Below, piece by piece: positions 55,194 through 62,660 of a DNA stretch of 64,000 bases. The number at the start of each line of letters is the position of its first letter. The first letter of the stretch is position 1. The notes below the pieces were generated by a model. That model did no database searches. It saw only the letters and a list, made by a program, of their open reading frames with translations, and was not told the DNA's origin. The translations under genes were made by a program, and so were the position numbers. Origin of the DNA: Oribacterium sp. NK2B42 (GTDB lineage: Bacteria; Bacillota; Clostridia; Lachnospirales; Lachnospiraceae); NCBI RefSeq assembly GCF_000424445.1, contig NZ_AUJX01000004.1, forward strand, positions 124,001-188,000, in the 5' to 3' direction.

Positions 55194-56228
55194 TTATTTC
55201 TCCGAAGCTATATCTGTTCTTGACTGAAATTTTCCGGAATCCATATGTAGTTTCAGTATATCCGTGAGTACATCTCTCATTTCATATCTTTCTACTATTC
55301 TGTCCACAAAGCCGTGATTCTCAAGATATTCGGCACGCTGGAACCCCTTAGGCAGCTTACGGTTGATGGTCTGCTCTATAACTCTCGGACCTGCAAATCC
55401 TATAAGCGCACCGGGTTCAGCCAGGGTAATGTCTCCAAGTGTGGCAAAGCTTGCTGTTACACCGCCTGTGGTAGGATGTGTCAGGAAACTGATAAACAGT
55501 CCGCCATGCTCACTGAATGTCTGAACTGCTGAGGTTGTCTTGGCCATCTGCATCAGGCTGTAAATCCCTTCCTGCATACGGGCGCCGCCGCTTGCGCTGA
55601 AAATAACTAAGGGTAATTTTTCCCTGTCTGCATACTCTATGGCACGGGTAACCTTTTCTCCCACTGCACGGGACATTGAACCCATAAAGAATCTGCTGTC
55701 CAGAACCACTGTTACAAGTCGGATACCTTGAATGGTTCCGACTGCTGAAATAACGGATTCGTTTAAACCTGTTTTTTCTTCCTGCTTTTCAATCTTCTCT
55801 TTGTAGCCCGGAAAATCCAGCGGGTCTTCTGCCTTGATATCTGTATCTATTTCTTCAAAAGAACCTTTATCCAGAATGAGGCTTAATCTGTAATAAGCTC
55901 CGATGGGTGCATATTTTCCACATTCAGGACAAACGAAGAAGCTGTCTTCCCACTTTTTTCTGAGAGCACGTCTTCCACAGGATCTGCAGGTAATAAAACT
56001 TGAAGGTATCATTACCGCAGGAATACGGAAACCGTTTTTGTCTCTTACTTCTTCTGCACCTTTTTCGGGAGCAGCAGTTTTCTTATCGGAACTCTTGGAT
56101 TTAGCATCCTGAGAATCTTTTCCGAAATTGAACCTGAGTCCGCTGTGTCCGACGGTGTCCGCCAGAGCCTTTTTACGTAAGGCTCTGTCCTTGTACATTT
56201 CGTATATCTTTGTAATTGGAGATTCCAT
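55194..56228 (-). CDS. accD: Acetyl-CoA carboxylase carboxyltransferase beta subunit AccD
   Basis: A 344-residue partner of AccA. The zinc ribbon is CRSCGRRALRKKW plus CPECGKY, followed by the crotonase fold with GGARMQEGIYSLMQM. It starts with a longer charged N-terminus (about 60 residues). The biotin carrier (accB) and carboxylase (accC) are not in this cluster. Confidence 0.94.
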   Translation of the reverse strand: MESPITKIYEMYKDRALRKKALADTVGHSGLRFNFGKDSQDAKSKSSDKKTAAPEKGAEEVRDKNGFRIPAVMIPSSFITCRSCGRRALRKKWEDSFFVCPECGKYAPIGAYYRLSLILDKGSFEEIDTDIKAEDPLDFPGYKEKIEKQEEKTGLNESVISAVGTIQGIRLVTVVLDSRFFMGSMSRAVGEKVTRAIEYADREKLPLVIFSASGGARMQEGIYSLMQMAKTTSAVQTFSEHGGLFISFLTHPTTGGVTASFATLGDITLAEPGALIGFAGPRVIEQTINRKLPKGFQRAEYLENHGFVDRIVERYEMRDVLTDILKLHMDSGKFQSRTDIASEK

Positions 56229-56248
56229 TTATTCCTCCATACTTCATT

Positions 56249-56277
56249 GAAAAAGCCAAAGACGAGCTTTGGCTTTA
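56249..56277 (-). terminator. Terminator-like hairpin between acpP and accD
   Basis: On the minus strand AAAGCCAAAG pairs with CTTTGGCTTT, followed by TTTTT. It comes after the acpP stop and 21 bases before accD. Confidence 0.7.
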
Positions 56278-56291
56278 ATTAGTAAACATCC

Positions 56292-56344
56292 ATGCCTTCA
56301 TAAGTCCCGGCAGGAGCAGGACCCCTGCCTGACCTGATGAAGGC
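56292..56344. other. Hairpin downstream of acpP
   Basis: TGCCTTCAT pairs with ATGAAGGCA, with an inner GGCAGG / CCTGCC pair. It lies between acpP and the terminator-like hairpin at 56249-56277, so acpP mRNA would end in two stems. Confidence 0.65.
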
Positions 56345-56369
56345 AGATCATTTCTTCGGATTTAATTGA

Positions 56370-56591
56370 TTATTTGTTGCAGTAATCTACAAGCTCCTGG
56401 ACTGTCTGAAGCTTTCCGATCTCACCGTCCGGGATTGAGTGTCCAAGCTCATCCTCAAGAGCCATGTGAAGTTCAACGAGTGAAAGTGAATCTACCTCAA
56501 GATCCTCAATGAATCTTGCCTCAGGTGTAACCTTGTCCTCGTCACAAGCAAGTGTGTCAACAATAATGCTCTTAACTTTCTCGAAATCCAT
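56370..56591 (-). CDS. acpP: Acyl carrier protein
   Basis: A 73-residue carrier. The phosphopantetheine site is Ser35 in EVDSLSLVELH (DSL motif). I chose the ATG at 56591 because AAGGAGAAAAC precedes it; an ATG 30 bases upstream is out of place. First gene of the fab operon. Confidence 0.95.
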   Translation of the reverse strand: MDFEKVKSIIVDTLACDEDKVTPEARFIEDLEVDSLSLVELHMALEDELGHSIPDGEIGKLQTVQELVDYCNK

Positions 56592-56706
56592 GTTTTCTCC
56601 TTTTGGTCGATAAAACGACATCTCAATTCTTTATTTGTTGATATTTACAAGCAGATAGAAAAAAAATTTTTATTAAAATCTTTTAACTATCCTCTCGCTG
56701 TTGTTG

Positions 56707-56735
56707 ATAATACCTAAAGGTTAAACTTTAGTCAA
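56707..56735 (-). promoter_or_regulatory. Promoter of the fab operon
   Basis: On the minus strand the -35 is TTGACT (56730-56735) and the -10 is TATTAT (56707-56712), 17 bp apart. Confidence 0.8.
56714..56731. promoter_or_regulatory. Operator-like palindrome in the fab promoter
   Basis: CTAAAGGTTAAACTTTAG, an 18-bp near-perfect palindrome, fills the spacer between the -35 and -10 boxes. A bound dimer would directly block RNA polymerase. The MarR-family protein of the operon is the natural candidate. Confidence 0.7.
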
Positions 56736-56826
56736 TGAAAGAAATTTTCGAATAAAAGTAGTTTCTGAAACTATGACTAATGGAGATAAAAGCGCATGAC
56801 GCTATTACGTCGTTTGTTTCGACATG

Positions 56827-56868
56827 GCTATTTAAAAAATTTGTGTGTACTTAAATTTTTTAAATAGC
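56827..56868. repeat. AT-rich palindrome
   Basis: GCTATTTAAAAAATTT with a near-perfect inverse around GTGTGTACTT. It lies between two divergent promoters. Confidence 0.7.
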
Positions 56869-56907
56869 ATCGATACCCCTGTCATATTCCTGCCTTCCTT
56901 AAACCTG

Positions 56908-56936
56908 TGTAAACATCACCTTATATATGGTATAAT
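56908..56936 (+). promoter_or_regulatory. Promoter of the gene at 57034
   Basis: A -35 TGTAAA (56908-56913) and a -10 TATAAT (56931-56936), 17 bp apart. Confidence 0.55.
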
Positions 56937-57033
56937 CCTACTTATTTATAATATGTCTTTTCAGAAATCGGTTTAATCCCGATATGTAAAAAAGATTAAT
57001 GAAAACAAATTTAAGCACAGGAGAAATACCATC

Positions 57034-57468
57034 ATGGATCCAAGAGATAAAGAAATGCTCCCTTTTAATGAAGAAAATCCCGACAACAACGATGATACCT
57101 ATAAGGATTTTCAGGACTCACTAAATGAGTTTCAGAAAGAACCCTCCAATGCCGAGATCATGGCAAAGCTTGAACAGAACCACAAGCTGATGGTCACTAC
57201 TCTTGTGATAACGCTTCTGGCAGTGGCAGTTTTCGTTATTTTAGGATTCTATCTTTACAATATCGTCATCGATTATAAAGCTGAGGTTGATGCAGCCATA
57301 GAAACCATGAAAAAAGTGGATAGCATGGTTGAACAGCTGGAGGCCGATTACTCCAACTATAGTCAGAAGATAGATGACTTCTTCGATTCAATAGAGACTC
57401 TTAAGTCATACCTTGACAGCATCAATTCTGCCCTGAGCTCTGTCCCATCCTTAAGGCTTCCTTTCTGA
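57034..57468 (+). CDS. Small single-helix membrane protein with coiled coil
   Basis: A 144-residue protein with GGAGAAA before the start. Residues 1-45 are acidic and polar; one membrane helix lies at about 52-76 (LMVTTLVITLLAVAVFVILG). The rest (about 80-140) is a helical coiled coil outside the membrane (DYKAEVDAAIETMKKVDSMV). No recognised domain. A terminator follows at 57557-57582. Confidence 0.7.
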   Translation: MDPRDKEMLPFNEENPDNNDDTYKDFQDSLNEFQKEPSNAEIMAKLEQNHKLMVTTLVITLLAVAVFVILGFYLYNIVIDYKAEVDAAIETMKKVDSMVEQLEADYSNYSQKIDDFFDSIETLKSYLDSINSALSSVPSLRLPF

Positions 57469-57482
57469 GATACGAACTAACC

Positions 57483-57544
57483 CCACCGGGGACGGTTCTC
57501 GCCGGTAGGGACGGTTCTCGCCGGAGAGAACCGTCCCCGGTGGA
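57483..57544. repeat. Dispersed palindromic repeat, copy 3 (with internal duplication)
   Basis: The same stem as the copies at 35702 and 38028 (CCACCGGGGACGGTTCTC and its inverse), but the loop region holds an extra copy of GGGACGGTTCTCGCCG, making 62 bp. Confidence 0.85.
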
Positions 57545-57556
57545 TATAACTTGAAC

Positions 57557-57582
57557 AACCACCCGCATAACGGGTGGTTTTG
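57557..57582 (+). terminator. Intrinsic terminator
   Basis: Stem AACCACCCG / CGGGTGGTT with a short loop, followed by TTG. It ends the transcript of the gene at 57034. Confidence 0.6.
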
Positions 57583-57657
57583 TGTTCCGCACGCTTTAAG
57601 TTTTGCTGCCGGCAAAACTTGAAGCAGTGCGTGTCACGTGGTCTCGACCTACAATCG

Positions 57658-57700
57658 AAAAAGCCGGAAACCCGCTGATTACGGGGTTCCCGGCTTTTTT
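57658..57700. terminator. Bidirectional terminator
   Basis: Stem AAAAAGCCGGGAACCCCG or its mirror, with A/T runs on both sides. It ends the hydrogenase gene on the minus strand. Confidence 0.75.
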
Positions 57701-57723
57701 GGTATCAATCTTTGGATTTCAGA

Positions 57724-59220
57724 TTATTTATCACAATTGAACTCGTTCATCGGTCCTCTCATCATGGAGAACTTGTCCATAGGATAGTTCTTAAGGTTGT
57801 CCAGGATCTTACGATTATCCGCCTGGTTAAGGAGATCCTGACGTGCCTTTCTTATCTCAAGCTCTGTCTTGTGCTTTGAAGGTCCGCCTACGCAGCCGCC
57901 TTCACAAACCATTCCTTCGATAAAGTCTTCAGGAAGCTTTCCGAGCTTAAGGAGCTGAAGAGCGGTTGTACACTCTTTTCCGCCTGCTGCTGCACGAAGC
58001 TGGATCCCTGTTGAATCCTGCTTACGCTCTCTCATACACTCAAGAACAGCATTGGCAACTCCGCCTGAGCTTGCGAAGCTCTTACCCCAGATTGAAGACT
58101 CCTGGTATGGATCGACTACAGGCACCATCTCAACATTCTTTGATCTCATCATTGCCTGCATCTCACCGAAGGTAAGTACGTAGTCAGCATTATCCTTTAT
58201 GCCCATCTCATGAGCCTCAGACTTCTTGGCTATGCATGGTCCGATAAATACAGTCTTGCATCCCGGATGTGTTGCCTTGAGATATCTGGAGATAGCACAC
58301 ATAGGTGATACTGTCTCTGACATATTCTCTTTAAACTGATCAGGATAATGCATTCTCAGCATATTTATAAATGCTGGGCAGCAGGAGGTTGTCATCTTCT
58401 TTCCTTCCTGACGTGCCTCATACCATTCCTCAGCCTCATATGCAGCAGTCATATCTCCACCGAGACCAACTTCAACCATATCTGTGAAGCCAAGCTTCTT
58501 AAGTGCCTCTCTGATGGAGCCCATGGTGATATCCTTACCAAACTGACCTTCGATAGCAGGCGCACACATTGCATAAATCTCTTTGCCTTCCTTGATATCC
58601 TTTATGATATCGAGAACATCAAGCTTTGATGCGATTGCTCCGAAAGGACAGCTGTGGATGCACTGACCGCATCTTATACACTTCTTGTCATCTATCTTGC
58701 AAATGCCATTTTCATCATAGGTAATTGCATTAACAGGGCAGGGCTTACGGCATGGTCTCTCAAGGTGAGCGATAGCTCCGTAAGGGCAGGCATTGGCACA
58801 CATACCACACTCTTTACACTTGTTGGGATCGATATGTGCTCTCTGGTCACCCATGGTGATGGCACCAAAACGACAGCTGTTCTGACATGCCTTTCCTAAA
58901 CACAAACGGCAGTTATCAGTTACTGTATAGGAAGAAAGCGGACACTCCTCACAAGCCGGATCTATAACCTGGATAATGTTTGGATTAGGCTCAGTTGCAT
59001 AAGGATTTGCATCAAGATTCTCTGTGAGACGGATACGCCATCTCAGGATCTCCCTCTCTTTATAAACACAGCATCTCCATGTTGAGTGAGGCCCCGGTGA
59101 AATAGCCATGATAGTCTCATTCTCTGCTTCCCTGCCGAGTCTGTCCTCCCATGCGGCTCTGGACAGTCTTTCGATGACTTCGTGTTTAAGCGCGATAGCC
59201 CCCTTATCATTTGTTACCAT
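57724..59220 (-). CDS. [FeFe] hydrogenase-type protein with ferredoxin-like clusters (group B-like)
   Basis: A 498-residue iron-sulfur protein. The N-terminal half holds several Cys-rich 4Fe-4S motifs (CKECGMCANACPYGA, CIRCGQCIHSCPFGA, and others). The C-terminal half is the H-cluster domain with TTSCCPAFINM, FIGPCIAKKSE and EGMVCEGGCVGGP; the four cluster cysteines are all present. The TSCCPAF and GPCIAKK forms suggest group B, for which hydrogen-producing or sensing roles are less clear. A ribosome binding site GGAGGG precedes the start. The other maturation genes are not in the window. Confidence 0.85.
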   Translation of the reverse strand: MVTNDKGAIALKHEVIERLSRAAWEDRLGREAENETIMAISPGPHSTWRCCVYKEREILRWRIRLTENLDANPYATEPNPNIIQVIDPACEECPLSSYTVTDNCRLCLGKACQNSCRFGAITMGDQRAHIDPNKCKECGMCANACPYGAIAHLERPCRKPCPVNAITYDENGICKIDDKKCIRCGQCIHSCPFGAIASKLDVLDIIKDIKEGKEIYAMCAPAIEGQFGKDITMGSIREALKKLGFTDMVEVGLGGDMTAAYEAEEWYEARQEGKKMTTSCCPAFINMLRMHYPDQFKENMSETVSPMCAISRYLKATHPGCKTVFIGPCIAKKSEAHEMGIKDNADYVLTFGEMQAMMRSKNVEMVPVVDPYQESSIWGKSFASSGGVANAVLECMRERKQDSTGIQLRAAAGGKECTTALQLLKLGKLPEDFIEGMVCEGGCVGGPSKHKTELEIRKARQDLLNQADNRKILDNLKNYPMDKFSMMRGPMNEFNCDK

Positions 59221-59510
59221 TCGTACCCTCCTGTGTAGACATACATATACTCATCAATCAAAGGCTATATAACAGTGTTCGTGAAAATAGCCCACATACA
59301 GTTCTATCGTAAAAAAACAGTTAAACTATAAATGTCTGACCAATGAAAAATAAAATGTTTTGACTTTGCAGCCGCACGAAACCTGACTTTCATGCAGCCT
59401 GATGAGCTAAGTATAACATCCTTAATACATTTAAACTATTATGACGTTATAGAATTAACAATCTTTTTATTCTTATATTTTGTTCATGTTTTTTTGCAGA
59501 TACCAAGATC
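59221..59510. other. Upstream region of the hydrogenase gene
   Basis: AT-rich region with a hairpin (59371-59398), arms GCCGCACGAAA and TTTCATGCAGC, which allow G-U pairs in the RNA. It would lie in the hydrogenase leader. No gene. Confidence 0.5.
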
Positions 59511-60551
59511 TTAGTTTTGTACGATCTTTCGTACAGCTATGCCGGATATCTCAAATACCATGTCATTATTTATAAGAACATAAGGACCGTCATCCTTACC
59601 TATAAATATGCCGGCATCCTTTGCCGCGGTCTTAAGGAGATCCTCCGTTACCACAGCTTTTATAAGTCCGGGAGTCCATATATTGTCTTTAGCCTTTTCA
59701 AGAGCTTCTGCGTCCTTGTATTCCTTTCCGTCAATAAGAATCGGATACTGTACCTTTCCGGCAAAAGACTTGAAATCATTATTCGCAAAATCAAGTATTA
59801 CTTCACCTGCTGCCACTGCGGCCTCGGGATTGTTTATGGAGACATCCATACTTTCCAGAGAAAGTGCATCGCCGTCTTCATTGAAGAATACGCGGACACC
59901 GTCACCGGGATTAACCTTCCCACCTACTGCACTTTTATCGGTTTCCTTGCTTACAGTGAACTCAACAGGACCTTCAACAGTCTGCACTATGGTTCCGTCT
60001 TCTCCGGAAACTTCTATAACAACTCCGCTAACGGCTCCGGCATTCTGAATGTCATAGCTGAGGTCTGCCACAGTCTTTACTCCGCTCTGAAGCTGCTTAA
60101 CCTCATCACTTGAGACCGCTGCTTCGCTTTCAGCCTCCTCTGTCTCACCCACAAGATCAGTTCCGGCAGGTCTTATGGATATAACATCTCCATGGCTGTC
60201 AAGCTCCACGGTAACATCCATTCCGACTTCAACTCCCCCCTGGAGCATGCTAATGTCTACACCGTCCACTTCGCTGAGCTCATAGGTATTGCCATCCTTA
60301 TCCTCAAGTACCAGAGAATGCATTGCGGCATCCACTACTTTTCCTGTGATTTCTTTTTCGTCTTTAGCTGCTTCGGTAGTTTCCGCTTCGGTGGAAGCCT
60401 CGGTAGCAGCAGTAGTCGCAGCAGTAGTTTCCTCAGCCTTTGGTTTCTTTCCACAGGCGATGCTTGTTCCGAAAAGCAGCATGATGAGTCCTGCTGCAGA
60501 GCCTCTCTTTATCACTTGTTTAATGCTTCCATCAGATATTTTTCTTTTCAT
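59511..60551 (-). CDS. Lipoprotein of unknown function
   Basis: A 346-residue protein. I start at 60551, seven bases after GTGAGG; a longer frame (60614) only adds a charged leader. A basic N-terminus and hydrophobic stretch end in LLFGTSIACGKKP, with the Cys as the lipidation site. A Thr/Ala/Glu-rich spacer precedes several beta-rich repeat-like segments: KEITGKVVDAAMHSLVLEDKDGN and, later, VSGVVIEVSGEDGTIVQTVEG. No recognised enzyme domain. It has an own promoter region. Confidence 0.75.
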   Translation of the reverse strand: MKRKISDGSIKQVIKRGSAAGLIMLLFGTSIACGKKPKAEETTAATTAATEASTEAETTEAAKDEKEITGKVVDAAMHSLVLEDKDGNTYELSEVDGVDISMLQGGVEVGMDVTVELDSHGDVISIRPAGTDLVGETEEAESEAAVSSDEVKQLQSGVKTVADLSYDIQNAGAVSGVVIEVSGEDGTIVQTVEGPVEFTVSKETDKSAVGGKVNPGDGVRVFFNEDGDALSLESMDVSINNPEAAVAAGEVILDFANNDFKSFAGKVQYPILIDGKEYKDAEALEKAKDNIWTPGLIKAVVTEDLLKTAAKDAGIFIGKDDGPYVLINNDMVFEISGIAVRKIVQN

Positions 60552-60852
60552 AATTTTCCTCACTTTCGGGAACTCCGGTCCTTTTAAATTTTCCTCTAAA
60601 TACCGGAGCTTCATTTCGGATTTTCAAAATAATCCTGACTTAACCCCTGTTTTCATTCAAATATAACATACATCATATTTTTGATTAATCCTATCTCTTT
60701 TTATCACTCATGATTATATGATTGCTTTAAATACAATCTTTTCTTAAACTTATAACAGTTGAAAATCATTCTCATCTTTAAATGCATGTTTTTTGCCGTA
60801 TGTATCTGACACACGTCAGTCTGATCGGCTCTACACCCGGAACGGAATATAT

Positions 60853-61740
60853 ATGGAAACAAAAATGATGATCTATTCAGAATCTGAGGCTTTTCTTGAT
60901 ACTGCAAGGATACTGTCCGAAAGGCTCCGGATTCCCTATACACTTGATAAAGCAGAGCTTGATGCCTTTTTATATGAAGATAACTCTAAAATGCCGAAAT
61001 CCAATGAGGATCATAATGAGCCTTCTTCTATAGATAATCATCCAAAGCACGCCTCCAATGAGACTCATCCTGAGTCTGCTTCTCCGAATAGTTCTCTGTA
61101 TTTAAAGCTGGACGAAACAGGATTATCACTTACGGACGGAAATCTTTCCCTGCGAGGTGATTTTACCGACAATGCTTCCAGATTAAAAAAGAGCAACCTG
61201 GAGCGGGAGCTTCTTGTGAAATGCGCCAAGATGAAGGGTCTTGACCACACACCTGTCATTATTGATGCAACGGCAGGTATGGGCGAGGATTCCCTGCTTC
61301 TTGCCGCCTCAGGCTTTAAGGTTATCCTTTATGAATATGATCCGGTCATAGCTTCCCTGCTTGAAGATTCCTTACGCCGTGCCGCAATGGATCCTGATCT
61401 GAAGGAAATAGTTTCCCGCATGGAATTGCATATTGAAAGCAGTATAGATGCAATGAAGCATCTGGATCATTCCCCTGATGCTGTTCTTCTGGATCCAATG
61501 TTTCCTGCCAGAACAAAAAGCGCACTGGTAAAGAAGAAATTCCAGCTTCTTCAGCAGCTGGAACGTCCCTGTTCGGATGAAACCGAGCTGTTTAACGCTG
61601 CCCTTCAGACAAAACCTCATAAGATTATCATAAAAAGACCTCTGAAGGGTCCTTTTCTTGCAGGCGTTAAGCCCGATTATTCTTTATCCGGAAAAGCAAT
61701 ACGCTATGACTGTATCCTGCCTGAAACAAGAAAGCTCTGA
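60853..61740 (+). CDS. rsmJ: Class I methyltransferase, RsmJ-like (16S rRNA m2G1516)
   Basis: A 295-residue SAM-dependent methyltransferase. The SAM motif is DATAGMGEDSLLLAASGFKV, the catalytic LLDPMFPARTKSALVKKKF is typical of RsmJ, and KRPLKGPFLAGVKPDYSLSG closes the family signature. I start at the ATG at 60853, as an in-frame start 60 bases upstream has no ribosome binding site. Residues about 35-75 form a polar Asn/His/Ser-rich insert not usual for the family. Confidence 0.88.
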   Translation: METKMMIYSESEAFLDTARILSERLRIPYTLDKAELDAFLYEDNSKMPKSNEDHNEPSSIDNHPKHASNETHPESASPNSSLYLKLDETGLSLTDGNLSLRGDFTDNASRLKKSNLERELLVKCAKMKGLDHTPVIIDATAGMGEDSLLLAASGFKVILYEYDPVIASLLEDSLRRAAMDPDLKEIVSRMELHIESSIDAMKHLDHSPDAVLLDPMFPARTKSALVKKKFQLLQQLERPCSDETELFNAALQTKPHKIIIKRPLKGPFLAGVKPDYSLSGKAIRYDCILPETRKL

Positions 61741-61759
61741 CAAATGAAGCACAACGACT

Positions 61760-61846
61760 ACTTGTCAGGTAATGCGAATTTGAATTTCGTGCAGGCACAG
61801 CACGCACTTGTCAGGTAATGCGGATTTGGATTTTGTGCAGGCACAG
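61760..61846. repeat. Two-copy tandem repeat, period 46 bp
   Basis: Units 61760-61800 and 61806-61846 share ACTTGTCAGGTAATGCG and GTGCAGGCACAG with a few substitutions, joined by CACGC. It lies between rsmJ and its terminator and is not coding. Confidence 0.75.
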
Positions 61847-61869
61847 GGTGCACATGAAAGACTTATATC

Positions 61870-61908
61870 AAAAAAGACCCCACCGGTTTTTCCGGCGGGG
61901 TCTTTTTT
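61870..61908. terminator. Bidirectional intrinsic terminator
   Basis: Stem AAAAAAGACCCCACCGG with its inverse around a TTTTT loop, with A/T runs on both sides. It ends rsmJ on the plus strand and the CAP-domain gene on the minus strand. Confidence 0.8.
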
Positions 61909-61965
61909 GCGTAGGATTATGTTTATCATGAGAATTATTGTTATATGTTTTTCTTCTATATCAGA

Positions 61966-62397
61966 TTAAATTCCGAATTCCTGTGCCCAGTATGTTCTTC
62001 CGTTCTGAGTTGTTGTTGAGATTGCGCATGTTGTGAAATCAGGCTTTAAGATGTTTGCTCTGTGTGTAGGTGATGCCATCCATGCGTTAACTACGTCGTC
62101 TGCTGTGTTGTAGCCTTCTGCAAGGTTCTCGCCGTACTGAAGATCTGCATTTACTGTGTACCAGTCTGTTCCGTCCGGTCTTGTGTGTGAGAACTTAGTT
62201 GTGATCTCGTTTGCTCTTACTACTGATGTTGTCTCAAGTGATGCGCTGTACTGAACTGCTGAAAGTCCGTTTGCCATTCTTATCTCATTAACCTTTGCAA
62301 GTGCCTGAGCCTCAAGGTCAGTCTGTGCAAAAGATGTAAGTGTCATCATTACTGCGAAGAAGATTGCTACGAATATTGTTCTAACAAGGTTTCTCAT
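61966..62397 (-). CDS. Secreted CAP-domain (SCP/PR1) protein
   Basis: A 143-residue protein. A signal peptide (IFVAIFFAVMMTLTSFAQ) is followed by a complete CAP domain: VNEIRMANGLSAVQ, KFSHTRPDGTDWYT, GENLAEGYNTADDVVNAWMASPTHRANI (shown here in parts GENLAEGYNT and WMASPTHRANI) and YWAQEFGI. The conserved His and Glu of the CAP cavity are present. It lies directly behind two GEMM-I riboswitches, so a cyclic dinucleotide should control it. Purine-rich GAAAGGAAAAG precedes the start. Confidence 0.93.
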   Translation of the reverse strand: MRNLVRTIFVAIFFAVMMTLTSFAQTDLEAQALAKVNEIRMANGLSAVQYSASLETTSVVRANEITTKFSHTRPDGTDWYTVNADLQYGENLAEGYNTADDVVNAWMASPTHRANILKPDFTTCAISTTTQNGRTYWAQEFGI

Positions 62398-62414
62398 TTT
62401 CTTTTCCTTTCAAG

Positions 62415-62476
62415 TGCAGCTGGCTGACCTTTCGGTCCCTGTAGCTTTGCGTCGCCGGATTTCTCCGGGTTTGCTA
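62415..62476 (-). promoter_or_regulatory. GEMM-I riboswitch, downstream copy (A20)
   Basis: On the minus strand the core reads GCAAACC, stem CCGGA-GAAA-TCCGG, GACGCAAAGCTACAGGG and AGCCAGCTGC, the layout of the cyclic-di-GMP-I aptamer: GNRA loop of P1b/P2, GACGCAAAGC core and closing AGCC. The base two places before C22 (position 20 in Vc2 numbering) is A, as in GEMM-Ib aptamers that bind 3',3'-cGAMP. The aptamer ends close to the CAP gene start. Confidence 0.82.
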
Positions 62477-62492
62477 TTTAAGTGAATCGGGA

Positions 62493-62530
62493 TAAAAAAA
62501 TTGGCACCGGGTTTTGTACCCTGTGCCAGT
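62493..62530 (-). terminator. Terminator between the two riboswitches
   Basis: On the minus strand TGGCACAGGG pairs with CCCGGTGCCA across a short loop, followed by TTTTTTT. It lies between the two aptamers and so can act as the expression platform of the upstream one. Confidence 0.8.
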
Positions 62531-62598
62531 TAACCTAGAACCTTCTTGAATTAATTCTGATTCGAGAACTAACCTTCGGAGCTCTGCTCCATGAAGAT

Positions 62599-62660
62599 TG
62601 CAACTGGCTGGCCTTTCGGCCCCTGTAGTTTTGCGTCGCCGGATTTCTCCGGGTTTGCCC
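62599..62660 (-). promoter_or_regulatory. GEMM-I riboswitch, upstream copy (G20)
   Basis: Almost identical to the downstream copy: GGGCAAACC, CCGGA-GAAA-TCCGG, GACGCAAAACTACAGGG and AGCCAGTTGC. Position 20 is G, as in canonical c-di-GMP aptamers. It is followed by the terminator at 62493-62530 through a spacer of about 70 nt. Confidence 0.82.

Larger units (their letters stand above)
56592..57033. other. Divergent intergenic region upstream of acpP
   Basis: It contains the acpP promoter with an operator-like palindrome (56707-56735), an AT-rich 42-bp palindrome (56827-56868) and a plus-strand promoter for the gene at 57034 (56908-56936). No gene is seen. Confidence 0.7.

Noticed and set aside
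35702-57544. GGGGACGG palindromes as transcription terminators
   Set aside because: No T-run follows the stems on either strand and real terminators lie close to two of them; a dispersed repeat explains them better.
57588-57632. Hairpin with AAGTTTTGC / GGCAAAACTT as a regulatory RNA
   Set aside because: Short stem in a region already filled with a repeat and two terminators; no promoter and no conserved core seen.
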